From: DASPKM01 sp036402175
Lineage (GTDB): Bacteria > Bacteroidota > Bacteroidia > Chitinophagales > Chitinophagaceae
Assembly: GCA_036402175.1 (NCBI GenBank)
Contig: DASWTK010000266.1
Coordinates: forward strand, 1 to 58,341
Length of the DNA stretch: 58,341 nt
Direction of reading: 5' to 3'
Positions 33,726 through 42,664 of this stretch are shown piece after piece. The position numbers and the translations under genes were made by a program. The number at the start of each line of letters is the position of its first letter. Position 1 is the first letter of the stretch. The notes under the pieces were generated by a model that saw nothing but the letters and a program-made list of their open reading frames with translations, had not been told where the DNA came from and made no database searches.

Positions 33726-35165
33726 ATGAATACAGAACTGATAAACAAAGGTCGCAGGGAATTCTTAAAAAATACTTCCCTGGCGGCAGCCGGATTTTTT
33801 ATTGTACCCCGCCATGTTTTAGGAAGAGGTTACATTCCACCAAGCGATAAGTTGAATATAGCCGGCATCGGCGCCGGAGGGAAGGCTGAGGCCAACCTGC
33901 CAATGGCATGGAACAACGGGTCTGACAATATCGTTGCCCTTTGTGATGTTGACGACCGCATGGCAGTAAATGCAAGGAAAAAATGGCCCAAAGCACCATA
34001 TTACCGCGACTATCGCGAAATGCTTGAAAAAGAAGCGAAAAATATTGACGCGGTAATTATTACATCGCCAGATCATATGCACGCGCCCATGGCACTTACA
34101 GCCATGCAAATGGGCAAACACGTTTACCTGGAAAAGCCACTGACACACGATATTTACGAAGCAAGGATACTGACCCAGGCGGCCAGTAAATACAAGGTAG
34201 TTACCCAGATGGGTAACCAGGGAAGCAGTGGAAACGATACACGGCTTGTTGAAACCTGGATTCAGGCCGGAGTCATCGGAGATGTACATACCGTTCACGT
34301 ATGGACAAACCGTCCCACCTGGCCACAGGGAATTCCGACGCCGGTTGGCAAATTCGAAATTCCGAAAGAAGTTGATTGGAATCTTTGGCTGGGCACAGCG
34401 CCTGTACGTGATTTTAATCCCGGTTATATTCCTGCCACCTGGAGGGGATGGGTTGATTTCGGTACCGGATCACTGGGCGATATGGGCTGCCATTTCATTG
34501 ATGTTCCTTACCGCGCATTGAAATTACGATACCCGATTTCTGTTGAATGCAGCGTCGGTTCGGTTTACAAAGGGTTCTTTCAGCAGGTAATTTCTACCGA
34601 CAGCTATCCACCATCATCCAAAACACATATTCAGTTTCCTGCCAGAGGCAGTATGCCACCTGTAGAAATGATCTGGTATGATGGCGGCATTAAACCCAAA
34701 CGCCCCGATGAATTATTGCCCGATGAGGACCTGGCTGAATGGGATGGAGGCATGATCTTCGAAGGAACTAAAGGGAAACTCGTGGCAGGACTGTTTGGGC
34801 GGAACCCCACGTTATTGCCTACACGAAAAATGAAAGAAGTCACCCTGCCTGCTTCGAAATTTCCTTTTGTTGAAGGTGGAAGCGAAGGCCATCAGCAACA
34901 ATGGGTGAAGGCGTGCAAAAAAGGATATGGCGCTTATACAAGTTCCCCGTTCTCAGAAGCAGGTCCACTAACCGAAACTGTGCTGATGGGCAACCTGGCA
35001 GTATTGAGTTATAACTATAGCGAGAAAGACCTTAAAGGCAACAACAAATATCCTGGAAGGAAAAGGCTGTTATGGGATGGCGAGAATATGAAGGTTACCA
35101 ACTTCGAGCCAGCAAATAAATTTGTAAAGAGGCAGTATAGGGAAGGGTGGGATCTGAAAATGTGA
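33726..35165 (+). CDS. Gfo/Idh/MocA family oxidoreductase with Tat signal
   Basis: 479 aa from ATG at 33726; ATG 33708 and a TTG at 33672 are in-frame alternatives. Residues 1-30 carry RREFLKNTSLAAAGF, a Tat signal. Rossmann motif GIGAGGKAEANL, then SPDHMHAPMAL and LEKPLTHDIYEA with the catalytic Lys of the EKP motif. The C-terminal domain is about 150 residues. Exported glucose-fructose oxidoreductase-like proteins of this size are common in Bacteroidota and may act on sugars or alcohols with tightly bound NAD(P). No sugar utilisation genes are adjacent. Confidence 0.92.
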   Translation: MNTELINKGRREFLKNTSLAAAGFFIVPRHVLGRGYIPPSDKLNIAGIGAGGKAEANLPMAWNNGSDNIVALCDVDDRMAVNARKKWPKAPYYRDYREMLEKEAKNIDAVIITSPDHMHAPMALTAMQMGKHVYLEKPLTHDIYEARILTQAASKYKVVTQMGNQGSSGNDTRLVETWIQAGVIGDVHTVHVWTNRPTWPQGIPTPVGKFEIPKEVDWNLWLGTAPVRDFNPGYIPATWRGWVDFGTGSLGDMGCHFIDVPYRALKLRYPISVECSVGSVYKGFFQQVISTDSYPPSSKTHIQFPARGSMPPVEMIWYDGGIKPKRPDELLPDEDLAEWDGGMIFEGTKGKLVAGLFGRNPTLLPTRKMKEVTLPASKFPFVEGGSEGHQQQWVKACKKGYGAYTSSPFSEAGPLTETVLMGNLAVLSYNYSEKDLKGNNKYPGRKRLLWDGENMKVTNFEPANKFVKRQYREGWDLKM

Positions 35166-35221
35166 TGAAGGATATCCAGATCAACGGATGTGAGTTCAAG
35201 CGTTGCAAACATTAATGAAAT

Positions 35222-35905
35222 ATGATTCGATTCGCGAAAATTGATCTGGAAATTGATATTGTTTCGCTGCAGAAAGAAGTGAACGCGTTAACAGAAACAT
35301 GGAAACCCCACTTCAATACCAGACATTATGAAGGTGAATGGAATGTGCTTGCATTACGCGCCCCGGGAGGAAAGACCGACCAGATAACCCCCGATATTAT
35401 CGGCGATGAAAATACTGTTTATGCTGACACTCCATTACTGGACGCCTGTCCTTCTGTGCGAAGGTTATTGAACACATTGAATTGCCCTGTGCAGTCGGTA
35501 AGGCTCCTGAACCTGAAGCGTGGCGCGAATATCAAACCTCACCGTGATCACGAACTCGCATTTGAAAAGGGAGAAGCGAGGCTTCATTTTCCTGTATTTA
35601 CAAATGAGGGTGTAGAATTTTATATTGAAGATACCCTGGTGCCCATGCGTGAGGGAGAGTGCTGGTATATTAACGCCAATCTGCTGCACAGCGTTTCTAA
35701 CAATGGAGCGACTGACCGGATTCATTTGATAGTTGACTGCGAAGTGAATGAATGGCTGACAGAAGTTTTTGACCGTTCAGAAAAAAATATAACTGTCATG
35801 CCAGACCGCGATCAGGTAATGAAGATTATTAGCGAACTGAAATTACAGGGAACTGAATCGGCGCAAAAATTAGCTTCGGAATTGGAGCGAAGCTTAAGTG
35901 TGTGA
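35222..35905 (+). CDS. Aspartyl/asparaginyl beta-hydroxylase family protein
   Basis: 227 aa. Double-stranded beta-helix of the Fe(II)/2-oxoglutarate type. HRD at 107-109 gives His107 and Asp109, LLHSVSN gives the distal His156, and Arg166 binds 2-oxoglutarate. Its substrate may be a peptide or protein Asp/Asn. It faces a sulfotransferase gene; the two stop codons meet exactly (TGATCA at 35903-35908). Confidence 0.9.
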   Translation: MIRFAKIDLEIDIVSLQKEVNALTETWKPHFNTRHYEGEWNVLALRAPGGKTDQITPDIIGDENTVYADTPLLDACPSVRRLLNTLNCPVQSVRLLNLKRGANIKPHRDHELAFEKGEARLHFPVFTNEGVEFYIEDTLVPMREGECWYINANLLHSVSNNGATDRIHLIVDCEVNEWLTEVFDRSEKNITVMPDRDQVMKIISELKLQGTESAQKLASELERSLSV

Positions 35906-36889
35906 TCAGGATGCTCTTAAACCTGAGCTCACCAGCATCCCTGACCTTTTTTCTTCGAGTTTTCTGTATAATTCATAACACTGCTTCAGTGACGGTGTTT
36001 CTTCCATTTCCCCTGATTCTTCCGTGAACAATTGCTCAGGATATTTTCCGTGGTAACCGCAACGCTCTTTCATTTTTTTATATTCTTCCGGGCTAATGGT
36101 CATACCGGTGTATGCCGCAACCTGTTCCATCACTTTCAACATGCCATCATGATAATTCACCAAAATCGAATTTTGATCCTCTTCCACGATCTGTAGAAAA
36201 ATTTTGAGATACTGCCTGATGACCCTGGTCATATATTCATCAAGATCTGTGACCGATTCATTATTAAACCCAAATATTGCCGGTTCAATTACACCTGGTA
36301 CTGCCTGCATGCCTCTTTTTTTCTGCTGTGAGCGAATCACCTCCGCGGGCTGCCGGTAAAGAAGAACAAAAGGAACGTTGGGATACAACTCCCTTAACTT
36401 TTTGTAAAAGAACACATGCCAGCTGTCTGTCTTTATAAAAAGCATCTTCTCTGATCCATTTCTGCATTGACCATAAAATTTCAAAGCCGCTTCAAGAGCC
36501 GGGTAAGTCCGGAGACTCAAGGTTGATTCCCTTTTATAAGGCTCGCGTAAAATCTCGTCAAAAAAAGGTACTTCTGATAAAACTATATTTGATGGATTAA
36601 TTCCAAGTAATTGCGCCAGAAGTGTGGAACCACACCTTGAAATATGAAAAATAAATGCGGTTGGTGGGACATAGCTAAGCTGGCCTGACCAGTCGGGCAA
36701 CACTTCTACACTGCTTACCGAATGTTGCCTGTATATAAATTTGCTTTTACATTTTTCGATAGTATCAGTAAAGAAAGGATCAGTAAATTGATAATCACTT
36801 ACGTTCAGCCACCGGCAAAGTGGATAACCATTCTCGTGGAAAAGCTTGTAGGGAATCCATCCGGTTAAAGGCGACTGCGTTTCCATCAT
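35906..36889 (-). CDS. PAPS-dependent sulfotransferase family protein
   Basis: 327 aa. FIFHISRCGSTLLAQLLG (about 79-96) is the PAPS 5'-phosphosulfate loop (SRCGSTL). FVLLYRQPAEVIRSQ resembles the 3'-phosphate-binding block. It should transfer sulfate from PAPS to a hydroxyl or amine; the acceptor is unknown. It is convergent with the aspartyl hydroxylase and divergent from the acidic 76-aa gene. The C-terminal region is helical and charged. Confidence 0.88.
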   Translation of the reverse strand: MMETQSPLTGWIPYKLFHENGYPLCRWLNVSDYQFTDPFFTDTIEKCKSKFIYRQHSVSSVEVLPDWSGQLSYVPPTAFIFHISRCGSTLLAQLLGINPSNIVLSEVPFFDEILREPYKRESTLSLRTYPALEAALKFYGQCRNGSEKMLFIKTDSWHVFFYKKLRELYPNVPFVLLYRQPAEVIRSQQKKRGMQAVPGVIEPAIFGFNNESVTDLDEYMTRVIRQYLKIFLQIVEEDQNSILVNYHDGMLKVMEQVAAYTGMTISPEEYKKMKERCGYHGKYPEQLFTEESGEMEETPSLKQCYELYRKLEEKRSGMLVSSGLRAS

Positions 36890-36927
36890 GGCGTAAAAGT
36901 TGTAACTCTGATAATAAAGATAATATT

Positions 36928-37158
36928 ATGGATCAACCAAACAGACGCGGGAAAATTCCGGGGGATTCTAAGGAGAAGAACCTTCGTGAGCGTTCGTCAG
37001 GGGCTGGTAACCCGTTCGATAATGAAAATACTCCTGAACCTGTTTCTTTTGAAGATACTGAAACCAGAACACTGATAGACGATGAGGATATTGACCGGGG
37101 AAAAAGCAATCAGTCAAGGCCAAACGAAAATGAAGAAATAAAAGATAAAAAACAGTGA
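36928..37158 (+). CDS. Short disordered acidic protein, 76 aa
   Basis: Real start is the ATG at 36928; in-frame codons to 36820 overlap the sulfotransferase. 76 aa, nearly all polar, with an acidic stretch TLIDDEDIDRGKSN and no predicted fold. It overlaps the next gene by GTGA (37155-37158), so the two are probably translationally coupled. Resembles the 33385 and 48006 proteins in style, not in alignable sequence. Confidence 0.6.
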   Translation: MDQPNRRGKIPGDSKEKNLRERSSGAGNPFDNENTPEPVSFEDTETRTLIDDEDIDRGKSNQSRPNENEEIKDKKQ

Positions 37159-38111
37159 ACCTGATCGATATCCTGCTCATTTTTATTGTTCTGATATCCG
37201 TATTGACCGGCTGGCGCCGGGGATTTCTACTGGGATTGCTGCAGCTTGCGGGATGGATCGCGAGCATTCTTGCCGCATTATACTTTTACCGGCCTGCAGC
37301 TGAACTGATTGAGCGATATACCACAGCGTTTGGCGCGTGGAGCCTGCCCATTGCATTTCTGGCAATTCTGGTTTTTGTACGGCTTCTTTTCTCTGTTGTG
37401 ACCCGGTTTGCTTTACGTCCTGTTCATCCTGACACGCATGGTCATTTGGCAAATAAGGCCCTGGGCGTAATTCCAGGTTTCATCAATGGCGTGATCAATG
37501 CAACGATTGTTGCCGCTTTGCTGCTTTCCTTACCTGTTTCTGATGATATCACCAATAAAACCCGGGAAAGCAAAATCGGAGGAAGGCTGGCAGGACATGT
37601 TGAGTGGATCGATGAAAAGCTTTCGCCCGTTTTTGATGAGGCCATCAACCGGTCGATCAATAAACTTACCGTCCGGCCTGAATCCAATGAAACCGTTAAG
37701 CTTAAGTTTACCGTCGCTAATCCCAGCGTGAGGGCCGATCTGGAAGCCAGGATGCTTGTTTTAGTGAATGAAGAACGGATAAAATATGGATTACAGCCTT
37801 TGCAGGCAGATCCTGAACTGGCGGAAGTGGCAAGAAACCATTCGAGGGATATGTTTGCCCGTGGTTACTTTTCACACAAAAATCCTGAAGGGAAAGCGCC
37901 GGGAGACCGGATCCGGGAGTCAGGAGTCAAATTCCTGGTCGCCGGGGAGAACCTGGCTCTGGGACAGACATTAAAAATTTGTCACAATGGTCTTATGAAT
38001 TCGCCCGGACATCGCGCAAATATCCTGCATGCTTCTTATGGACGACTGGGAATAGGAGTATTGGATGGAGGGATATATGGGCTGATGATAACCCAGAATT
38101 TCAGAAACTGA
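37155..38111 (+). CDS. CvpA family membrane domain fused to CAP/SCP domain
   Basis: 318 aa from GTG at 37155. Residues 1-165 are CvpA-like: four hydrophobic segments and the DxxLI-style start ILLIFIVLISVLTGWRRGF; CvpA is a membrane protein tied to colicin V secretion and stress. Residues 196-318 are a CAP/SCP domain (YFSHKNPEGKAP, GENLA, NSPGHRANIL), which is expected to lie on the periplasmic side. The fusion is unusual: CAP domains usually follow a signal peptide. Coupled to the upstream acidic gene by overlapping stop and start. Confidence 0.9.
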   Translation: MNLIDILLIFIVLISVLTGWRRGFLLGLLQLAGWIASILAALYFYRPAAELIERYTTAFGAWSLPIAFLAILVFVRLLFSVVTRFALRPVHPDTHGHLANKALGVIPGFINGVINATIVAALLLSLPVSDDITNKTRESKIGGRLAGHVEWIDEKLSPVFDEAINRSINKLTVRPESNETVKLKFTVANPSVRADLEARMLVLVNEERIKYGLQPLQADPELAEVARNHSRDMFARGYFSHKNPEGKAPGDRIRESGVKFLVAGENLALGQTLKICHNGLMNSPGHRANILHASYGRLGIGVLDGGIYGLMITQNFRN

Positions 38112-38130
38112 TCGGGAGACGTCAAATTAG

Positions 38131-38403
38131 CTAGTTAGCTGCCAGCTCGGCTTCAATCAATTCATGCAATTTGTCCTCTGCCTCAAAGATCCATTGGGGA
38201 AGCGGCTGCTGACCAATTCGCCAGTGACCCTTATCATCCCGCTGCATCTTAAAAATTAGACGGTTGCCTCTGTCGTCATTCACATCAACATGAAATGTCT
38301 CCTCAAGAGCTCCGTTTATCCTGCGGAAGTTGAACTCTTTTTGATGATAATTGGCCTTGACCAACCTGGTGAACTGGATGTTCTTGGTAATATGCAGGTT
38401 CAT
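38131..38403 (-). CDS. Hypothetical protein, 90 aa
   Basis: Start taken at 38403 (MNLHITKN); an in-frame ATG at 38418 adds five residues. Not recognised. It is a small cytoplasmic protein with mixed beta strands (NIQFTRLVKANYHQ, FHVDVNDDRGNRLIFKM, GHWRIG) and a C-terminal helix (EAEDKLHELIEAELAAN). It ends 19 bp from the convergent CvpA-CAP gene. Confidence 0.65.
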   Translation of the reverse strand: MNLHITKNIQFTRLVKANYHQKEFNFRRINGALEETFHVDVNDDRGNRLIFKMQRDDKGHWRIGQQPLPQWIFEAEDKLHELIEAELAAN

Positions 38404-38531
38404 TGTTTTTGGTTTCAAGATTTTAAACTTGCAAGTCTCATGCTGTTATTCATTAAAATATTCTTAAAATGCCCCTACCCGTATTAGGTGATTAGGTCAA
38501 TGCATCCTAATTTGTCGGGTCTTTCAAGATT

Positions 38532-40919
38532 ATGCGACTACCATCATCAAAAATAGTGCTACTTATTGCGTTGGTTTATCTTAATCTCCCTGTTTCAGGC
38601 CAGCGCTTTGATTCATTGCTGAATTTATTGGATACAAAATATCCACAGGAGAAAATTTACCTGCATTTTGACAGGCCGGTGTACAGTCCGGGTGAAACTA
38701 TCTGGTTTAAAGCCTACCTGTTCACCGGCACATTTCCATCAACGATCAGCAAAACCATTTACGCGGAATTGCTCGACGATCAGGGAAAGGTGCTTCAGCG
38801 CAGGACTGCTCCTGTTATGTTGTCCGGAGCCGCAGCGGCTTTTGACCTTCCATCCAACCTGCAGTCGGCCACCGTGTATGTCAGGGCGTACACCCGTTGG
38901 ATGCTGAACTTTGACTCATCTTTTTTATTTATCAGGTCGTTCCCAATTGCAAAGGGCGGGAAATCTTCCGGGCTCCCCTCAACACCACCAGCAGCATTCC
39001 TTCAGTTTTTTCCTGAAGGGGGCGACATGGTTACAGGCCTCCCATCAAAAGTGGCATTTAAAGCAACCGATGCAAGGGGGCTTCCTGTAAACGTGAAAGG
39101 CGATATCGTAACCAATTCTGGTAAAACGGTTATCAGCTTTGCCAGCATACATGATGGGATGGGCTATTTTATCTTTCAACCGGTGCAGGGAGAACAATAT
39201 AAGGCGGTATGGAAAGACCAGGCTGGAAAACCCCATGAAACTGCTCTTCCGGTTGTCCTTCCGGATGGACTTGCCATCAGGGTAAACAATCTTGGAGAGA
39301 GAATAAACTTTGTGGTTCAGAAAAGCGCAGAAGCAAAGTTCAGCGACATTCATATTGTTGCGCATTTGCAACAGCAGCTGCTGTACCGGGCAAAGGCCAA
39401 CTTGTCGAACCGTACAACCGCTGCGGGAACAATTCCGCTTCAGGGTATTCCTGCTGGAGTTATACAGATCACTGTTTTTAATGAAAAGGACCAGCCACTC
39501 GCCGAAAGGCTGGTATTCGTAAACCAGGATGATTATTATTTTATTACCGATCTGAATGCCGCTTCCAAAAACATGACAAAGCGTGCGAAGAATGTGATTC
39601 AGATAGATGTCCCCGATACAATTGCCTGCAATCTCTCGGTTTCTGTTACAGATGCTGCCCTCAATCCACCGTCAAAACACGAAGACGATATTTTTTCTCA
39701 TACGCTGCTGACGAGTGATATAAGAGGTTATGTGCATCAGCCGGCTTATTACTTCTCCGGTGCTGATTCCTCAGCATCCTACCTTGACCTGGTAATGCTT
39801 ACTAATGGCTGGCGAAGATTCAGATGGGAAGAAGTGGTTGCCGGTCGTTGGCCGGATATCAGGCATCTACCAGAAAATTACCTTTCAATAAGCGGGAAAG
39901 TATCCGGACTTAATAAAAGCGCGCTTGTTCAGAGAGAATTGATTGGTATGCTGGAAACCAAGAATGGTGGCCGGAATTTTCTGAACATACCTGTAAATCC
40001 AGACGGAACATTTGAACTGGTAAATGCCGTGTTCTTTGATACCGCGAGGTTGTTTTATCAGTTCAACAACGACAAGGACAAGCTGCTTACTTCCCGGGGT
40101 ATATTTGAATTCCGGAATACGCTTTTTAATGAATCGTTGCAGATCAAGCCCGAGATTGTTGTTCCCTTCAGGCCCGATTCAATGCTCCTGGTAAAAAACG
40201 CAAGCGTTTCAAGAAGGCGTCAGGACCAGGAGGACGCCCGCAGGAAAGTTGAGACCCTCGCCACTGTTGAAGTGAAAGCAAAACAAAAATCGAAAGAAGA
40301 AAAATTCAACGATCAGTATGCGAAGGGCATGTTCTCGGGTGATGGAAGAATTTTTGTGATGGAAGATGATCCACGCTCATTAACCGCAATGAATGTATTT
40401 CAGTATCTGCAGGGGCAGGTTGCGGGTTTGCAGATCACGCCCGGAGCAATGGGCCCTACACTTTCCTGGAGAGGAGGGGTGCCTGGATTATATCTTGATG
40501 AAATGCAAATGGATGCCGAAGCATTGAATAATATTCCAATGAGCGATGTTGCAATGATAAAAGTTTTTAATCCGCCTTTTCTCGGAGCCTTTGGCGGTGG
40601 ATCTGGCGCGATAGCTGTTTACACAAAGAGAGGCAGCAGCGCAGGTGAAAGCACAAAGGGACTTGATTTTGCAAAAATTCCGGGGTACTCACCGGTTAAA
40701 GAATTTTATTCTCCTGACTATTCAAAATATGATCAGTCATCCGATGAGGCCGACTATCGCAAAACAATTTACTGGAATCCCTTTGTGCTGACCGATAAGC
40801 AAAACCGGCGCATTTTATTGACTTTTTATAATAACGACATCACCAATCGCATAAGGGTGGTCGTTGAAGGCATCAATACCGAAGGCAAGCTCACGCGAAT
40901 AGAGAAGATTTTTGAATAG
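38532..40919 (+). CDS. MG2-like domain protein with TonB-dependent receptor plug, no barrel
   Basis: 795 aa. Signal peptide about 1-23. The N-terminal half starts with EKIYLHFDRPVYSPGETIWF, the alpha-2-macroglobulin MG2-type strand pattern, followed by beta-rich modules. Residues about 610-705 form a TonB-receptor plug (NVFQYLQGQVAGLQI, SWRGGVPGLYLDEMQMD, AFGGGSGAIAVYTKRG). No beta-barrel follows, so it cannot be a receptor alone; the plug may interact with a separate SusC-like barrel or be a folding module. It ends 2 bp from the convergent TerB-like gene. Confidence 0.85.
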   Translation: MRLPSSKIVLLIALVYLNLPVSGQRFDSLLNLLDTKYPQEKIYLHFDRPVYSPGETIWFKAYLFTGTFPSTISKTIYAELLDDQGKVLQRRTAPVMLSGAAAAFDLPSNLQSATVYVRAYTRWMLNFDSSFLFIRSFPIAKGGKSSGLPSTPPAAFLQFFPEGGDMVTGLPSKVAFKATDARGLPVNVKGDIVTNSGKTVISFASIHDGMGYFIFQPVQGEQYKAVWKDQAGKPHETALPVVLPDGLAIRVNNLGERINFVVQKSAEAKFSDIHIVAHLQQQLLYRAKANLSNRTTAAGTIPLQGIPAGVIQITVFNEKDQPLAERLVFVNQDDYYFITDLNAASKNMTKRAKNVIQIDVPDTIACNLSVSVTDAALNPPSKHEDDIFSHTLLTSDIRGYVHQPAYYFSGADSSASYLDLVMLTNGWRRFRWEEVVAGRWPDIRHLPENYLSISGKVSGLNKSALVQRELIGMLETKNGGRNFLNIPVNPDGTFELVNAVFFDTARLFYQFNNDKDKLLTSRGIFEFRNTLFNESLQIKPEIVVPFRPDSMLLVKNASVSRRRQDQEDARRKVETLATVEVKAKQKSKEEKFNDQYAKGMFSGDGRIFVMEDDPRSLTAMNVFQYLQGQVAGLQITPGAMGPTLSWRGGVPGLYLDEMQMDAEALNNIPMSDVAMIKVFNPPFLGAFGGGSGAIAVYTKRGSSAGESTKGLDFAKIPGYSPVKEFYSPDYSKYDQSSDEADYRKTIYWNPFVLTDKQNRRILLTFYNNDITNRIRVVVEGINTEGKLTRIEKIFE

Positions 40920-40921
40920 TA

Positions 40922-41686
40922 TCAGAATAATCCTCCCAATAAGCCGCGTGAACGTGAAAAACCTCTTCCTCCGCTCAGCATGCCTATCAATGATCCAAAA
41001 CCTCCACCAGACCTTCCGCCCAAACCACCAAGCATACCACCAAGCATTCCTCCCATTCCCCCCAGGTTTCCACCCATGGCGTTTCCGCCACGGCCGCGCA
41101 TTCCTCTGCTAAGAAGACTGCCAAGTATCATCGGACCTGCAATTCCCAACAGGTTTCTTGTCAAACTACCCATGTTGATCCCTGAGCTTTTGAATTTATC
41201 ACTTAAGCCTCCAAGGCCAAGCGAAGAAAGGAAACCTTGTTGATTGGTACCGGCTTCTTCTACATTTACCTGCTCCAGATTTACTTCCGAAGTTTTTTCT
41301 GCAAACTCATCGAGCAGTGAAAATTGCTGTTTGTTTATATTCAGTTGTTGAGCGATCTTTTCAATATTCGCTTTTTCCTGTTCAGTGTATTGCTGATCTG
41401 CCTTCGCGAAGCTGATGAGATCGGTGACCAGGGAAAATCTCAATTCGCTTGTCTTCAGAATATCGAGACAGCGTTTTAGTTCATCGGCCGAGAGTTCCGT
41501 AGCTGCTTTAGCAACTACTGACTTTTGCTGTTCTGAAAGCCCGGCTGAATCTGCAAGCGCCATCAGATATTCCAGCTCGTCCTCAGTTGCTGAATGATCG
41601 GCGGTAGCAATGGAAGCAATGGCGCCCAGGTAGGCGCCTTTTTCCATATCACTATAGTCTTTTAATAAAACTTCCTGTTGTTCCAT
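40922..41686 (-). CDS. TerB-like domain protein with Gly/Met-rich tail
   Basis: 254 aa. Residues 10-125 are an all-helical TerB-like domain (YLGAIASIATADHSATEDEL, FAKADQQYTEQEKANIEKIA), acidic repeats that in TerB-type tellurite-resistance proteins bind divalent metal. Residues 195-254 are a low-complexity tail with GGMGGMLGGMLGGLGG and SRSRGLLGGLF, so it may be disordered or self-associating. Third gene of a minus-strand run with BON and LysM genes (9-bp and 14-bp gaps). Real substrate or metal unknown. Confidence 0.8.
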   Translation of the reverse strand: MEQQEVLLKDYSDMEKGAYLGAIASIATADHSATEDELEYLMALADSAGLSEQQKSVVAKAATELSADELKRCLDILKTSELRFSLVTDLISFAKADQQYTEQEKANIEKIAQQLNINKQQFSLLDEFAEKTSEVNLEQVNVEEAGTNQQGFLSSLGLGGLSDKFKSSGINMGSLTRNLLGIAGPMILGSLLSRGMRGRGGNAMGGNLGGMGGMLGGMLGGLGGRSGGGFGSLIGMLSGGRGFSRSRGLLGGLF

Positions 41687-41695
41687 GATTGTTTT

Positions 41696-42070
41696 TTAGC
41701 TTTTTCTTGGTATCCTGAGTTTCCATCCCGGCTGGATAAGATCGGGGTTTTTGATCAGGTCACGGTTTGCTTCGTAAATATCTTTCCAGGCAACCCCATA
41801 TTTACTACCAATTTTCGAAAGGCTATCACCGCTTTTAACTTCATATTCTTCTTCAGCTCCTTCTCCCATGGAAAGATTCATTACAACATCTCCACTCCGG
41901 TAATCCGGATCGATCCTGTTGTAAACATTCCATAGGTTCTTTTTAGTTTCTTCGGAATTAACCGTACCGTCAATGTAAAGGACGTTGTCCTGTTCTCTTA
42001 CCTGCAGGTTTTCCACACCACTGGTGCGGGCTGCATTGATTAGCTCCTGATATTTTTGTTCTAATGCCAT
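41696..42070 (-). CDS. BON-like plus LysM domain protein
   Basis: 124 aa. N-terminal half has a BON-like alpha/beta pattern (VREQDNVLYIDGTVNSEET); the C-terminal LysM domain (EEEYEVKSGDSLSKIGSKYG, DLIQPGWKLRIP) binds peptidoglycan or related GlcNAc polymers. The same BON-LysM order is in the E. coli potassium-binding protein Kbp (YgaU), so a cytoplasmic ion-binding role is as likely as cell-wall binding; no signal peptide is present. In an operon with the double BON lipoprotein and the TerB-like gene. Confidence 0.85.
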   Translation of the reverse strand: MALEQKYQELINAARTSGVENLQVREQDNVLYIDGTVNSEETKKNLWNVYNRIDPDYRSGDVVMNLSMGEGAEEEYEVKSGDSLSKIGSKYGVAWKDIYEANRDLIKNPDLIQPGWKLRIPRKS

Positions 42071-42084
42071 AATGGTTGATTTAT

Positions 42085-42579
42085 TTATTTAATGGCCAAT
42101 TGGTTGTCTACTTTTTTAGGCTTCAGCGCGTTTACTGCCGCCATGAGTTCCTGCAAATTGTCACGCTTGATCTCACCGCGCAGGGTTACCACGCCATCCT
42201 TTACTTCTGCTTTTACATCCTTGTATTCTTTCAGAACGTTGTTGACTGCTTCCTGAAGTGGCGCATCAGCAGTAACTTCAACAGGTGCTGTTGAGGTTGT
42301 TGCAACAGTGATGTTGTTGACTACATCTTTCACACCCTTTACACCCTTAACTTCTTCAGCGCAGCTTCTCCTGCATTCTTCATCCTTGCAGGTGCCTGTT
42401 AGCGTTACCACACCATTGCTCACAGATGCATTGAGTGATGAACCCGCCTCATCGGCTAGTTGTTTATTAACCTCGGTCTGGATCTCAGCATCGGTGTTCT
42501 TGGCCTTGCATGAAATCAAAGAGGCTGACAGCATAACTGCAAATGCCAGCAAAAAAGCATTAATGTGTTTAAGTCTCAT
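42085..42579 (-). CDS. Two-BON-domain lipoprotein
   Basis: 164 aa. N-terminal lipoprotein signal ending SASLISC (Cys24). Two BON domains follow (about 35-95 and 100-160; GVVTLTGTCKDEECRR and GVVTLRGEIKRDNLQEL). BON domains bind phospholipid membranes; OsmY-type proteins are induced by hyperosmotic stress. It is the first gene of the BON, LysM and TerB run on the minus strand and is divergent from the DUF892 gene. Confidence 0.88.
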   Translation of the reverse strand: MRLKHINAFLLAFAVMLSASLISCKAKNTDAEIQTEVNKQLADEAGSSLNASVSNGVVTLTGTCKDEECRRSCAEEVKGVKGVKDVVNNITVATTSTAPVEVTADAPLQEAVNNVLKEYKDVKAEVKDGVVTLRGEIKRDNLQELMAAVNALKPKKVDNQLAIK

Positions 42580-42664
42580 GATGAAATTTTAAATGGATTC
42601 GCTGCATTAATTATGCCACGGCATGATTTTTTTCATTCACCTGTTACAAACTAAATTTTCAATT

